A stretch of 14,087 nucleotides of DNA from Gammaproteobacteria bacterium (GTDB taxonomy: Bacteria > Pseudomonadota > Gammaproteobacteria > UBA9214): NCBI GenBank assembly GCA_029864225.1, contig JAOTTU010000044.1:1-14087 (forward strand), written 5' to 3'. Of the stretch, positions 13,045-14,087 are shown piece after piece. The notes under the pieces were generated by a model. The model searched no databases. It was not told the origin of the DNA and was given only the letters and a program-made list of their open reading frames with translations. Numbering within the stretch: position 1 is the stretch's first letter; each line of letters opens with the position of its first letter. The translations under genes were made by a program, and so were the position numbers.

Positions 13045-13719
13045 TTATTCCGGTTTCGCGGTTTTACGATCACCCAGCCGGAAGGCCTGCTCTGTCAGGC
13101 GGGTGACGCCCTGTTCCCGGAAACGCTGATTCGCCTCGAGGACATCGCTGGAGCACAGGCGCTCGATGGTATAACGGTCCCCGTACAGCTGTTCCACTTC
13201 GGCATCGCTGACCGAAAACGGGGGGCCGTTCATTTCGTCCTGCTTGTATTCGAGGGTGATCAGCAGTCCCGTTGTGGTTTTACCCAGAAGGCTCGCGAGC
13301 TGGTCTGCATAGCGCGGTCGCATGTCCGGGGGCAGGGCTATCAGTGCGGCGCGGTCATAGACGGCGGCCACCTCTCCGATATCACGCCGATCCAGCGCAA
13401 AGAAATCGCCGCACAACAGTTCCAGGCCATCGAATGCCCAGCGGCTGCAGTGCGCCTCGCGCCTGACCGTCGGTGTCATGTTGTATTCCGCAAAAAAGGC
13501 CTCGACGGCAATCGGGCTGATTTCGACGCCGAGCACGGAATAACCCTGGTCCAGCAGCCAGATCATGTCGCGGCTTTTGCCGCACAGGGGCACCAGCACG
13601 CGCCCGGACGTGTCGGTTGCCAACCCGGGCCAGTAGCGCACCAGGTAGGGATTGATCTCGTCCTGGTGGAAGCCGATCTGGTTGGCCTGCCAGCGTTCAT
13701 GCCAGAAGTCGGGGTGCAT
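13045..13719 (-). CDS. tpm: Thiopurine S-methyltransferase
   Basis: A SAM-dependent methyltransferase (EC 2.1.1.67 family) of 224 residues, close to the length of bacterial TPMT. The start MHPDFWHERWQANQIGFHQDEINPYL is characteristic of the family, and so is the SAM motif LVPLCGKSRDMIWLLDQGYSVLGVEIS. Further TPMT segments are CGDFFAL, AAVYDRAALIALPPDMRPRYADQL and LLITLEY. Bacterial members methylate thiopurines and have been linked to handling selenium and tellurium oxyanions; the natural substrate here is unknown. The frame continues upstream to 13788, but the family N-terminus begins at ATG 13719. The ribosome site is weak. It may be co-transcribed with the cytochrome P460 gene downstream. 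Confidence 0.94.
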   Translation of the reverse strand: MHPDFWHERWQANQIGFHQDEINPYLVRYWPGLATDTSGRVLVPLCGKSRDMIWLLDQGYSVLGVEISPIAVEAFFAEYNMTPTVRREAHCSRWAFDGLELLCGDFFALDRRDIGEVAAVYDRAALIALPPDMRPRYADQLASLLGKTTTGLLITLEYKQDEMNGPPFSVSDAEVEQLYGDRYTIERLCSSDVLEANQRFREQGVTRLTEQAFRLGDRKTAKPE

Positions 13720-13773
13720 GGGGATTCTCGCCCGGGTTTGATCAGGGTTGCTTGATTTGGAAGCATAATAAAC

Positions 13774-13785
13774 TACCAGATGGTA
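13774..13785. repeat. Short inverted repeat upstream of tpm
   Basis: TACCA and TGGTA flank GA in the divergent spacer, just upstream of an AT-rich TATTAT-like element on the minus strand (around 13763-13770). It may belong to the tpm promoter. Confidence 0.25.
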
Positions 13786-13838
13786 CACCGGCAGCAGAAA
13801 TATCGGTCCTGCGTGTGCAGCGGCTGCTGGTATTCTTC

Positions 13839-13852
13839 TTGCCTTATGGCAA
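13839..13852. promoter_or_regulatory. TTGCC-N4-GGCAA inverted repeat
   Basis: TTGCCTTATGGCAA has the same 14-bp frame as the two FNR-like palindromes in this window but with GCC arms. No -10 element is found at class II spacing on either strand. It lies 46 nt before the rightmost gene, so it may be its operator. Low confidence. Confidence 0.25.
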
Positions 13853-13897
13853 ATAATGACAGGCTATCAGTCAGCCGAACACAAGTGCACAATTTCT

Positions 13898-14087
13898 ATG
13901 GACAACACAATAACCGATCCCTTCAGAAAGGCCTTTCGCGGGCGTTTCATCAGTGTCCTGCGCTGGGAGCAGCTGGATGATTTCTGGGATGTATTAAGCA
14001 GTGACGCCGATGGGGGCTGGTACATCTATGCCGTTGGCGAGCCGCCGCCAACGGAACCCGTGAGTGGCGAGATGTTGCGGGCCTTCC
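13898..14087 (+). CDS. N-terminal part of an unidentified conserved-looking protein
   Basis: ATG 13898 opens a frame that runs off the right edge (63 full codons). It begins MDNTITDPFRKAFRGRF and continues through LRWEQLDDFWDVL and DGGWYIYAVGEPPP. It has no signal peptide and no membrane span, and its aromatic-rich composition is that of a folded cytoplasmic protein. I do not recognise the family with certainty. It is divergent from tpm with a spacer of about 180 nt. There is no strong ribosome site before the ATG; codon use agrees with coding. Confidence 0.65.
   Translation, partial: MDNTITDPFRKAFRGRFISVLRWEQLDDFWDVLSSDADGGWYIYAVGEPPPTEPVSGEMLRAF

Overview
The window reads as chromosomal DNA of a Gram-negative gammaproteobacterium, most likely a sulfur-oxidising or otherwise respiration-versatile one. 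The evidence is a moderately high GC content, Sec and lipoprotein signal peptides, an MlaC-type periplasmic protein, PEP synthase, PdxH, bacterial-type thiopurine methyltransferase, several periplasmic cytochromes c and a Gly/Tyr/Trp-rich secreted protein resembling sulfur globule proteins. The lineage is inferred from gene content only. No tRNA, rRNA, CRISPR array, insertion sequence or prophage gene was seen.

Layout. 1-107: 3' end of an unidentified + strand gene. 213-1406 (+): patatin-like phospholipase, convergent with a HerA/DUF87 ATPase (1424-3109, -); their two stop codons lie in one inverted repeat. 3110-3457: hairpin-rich divergent spacer. 3458-5884 (+): PEP synthase with a strong terminator. 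5967-6584 (-): MlaC-like protein. 6750-7112 (-): sulfur-globule-like protein. 7113-7343: AT-rich divergent control region with an FNR/CRP-family-like palindrome and a second 20-bp palindrome. 7344-8836 (+): two overlapping genes, a dihaem cytochrome c fused to DUF302 and a stand-alone exported DUF302 protein. 8837-9344: non-coding stretch with a candidate small RNA on the minus strand. 9345-9947 (+): pdxH. 10084-12386 (+): DUF6502 regulator-like gene followed 5 nt later by a DUF5666 lipoprotein, behind a near-consensus promoter that implies a leaderless mRNA. 12456-13719 (-): tpm followed by a cytochrome P460-family gene. 13898-end (+): start of an unidentified conserved-looking gene.

The most interesting part is 6.7-9.3 kb. 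A redox-themed island (sulfur-globule-like protein, cytochrome c/DUF302 pair) shares a divergent spacer with a TTGAC-N4-GTCAA palindrome. About 2 kb away a perfect TTGAT-N4-ATCAA FNR/Anr box sits 22 nt from a TATATT -10 hexamer on the minus strand. That is the geometry of a class II FNR promoter, and the predicted transcript of about 90 nt ends at a textbook rho-independent terminator. The RNA would show CCUCC in a hairpin loop, a typical anti-Shine-Dalgarno seed. I infer an oxygen-responsive small RNA. Everything here is read from sequence alone, without database searches or expression data.
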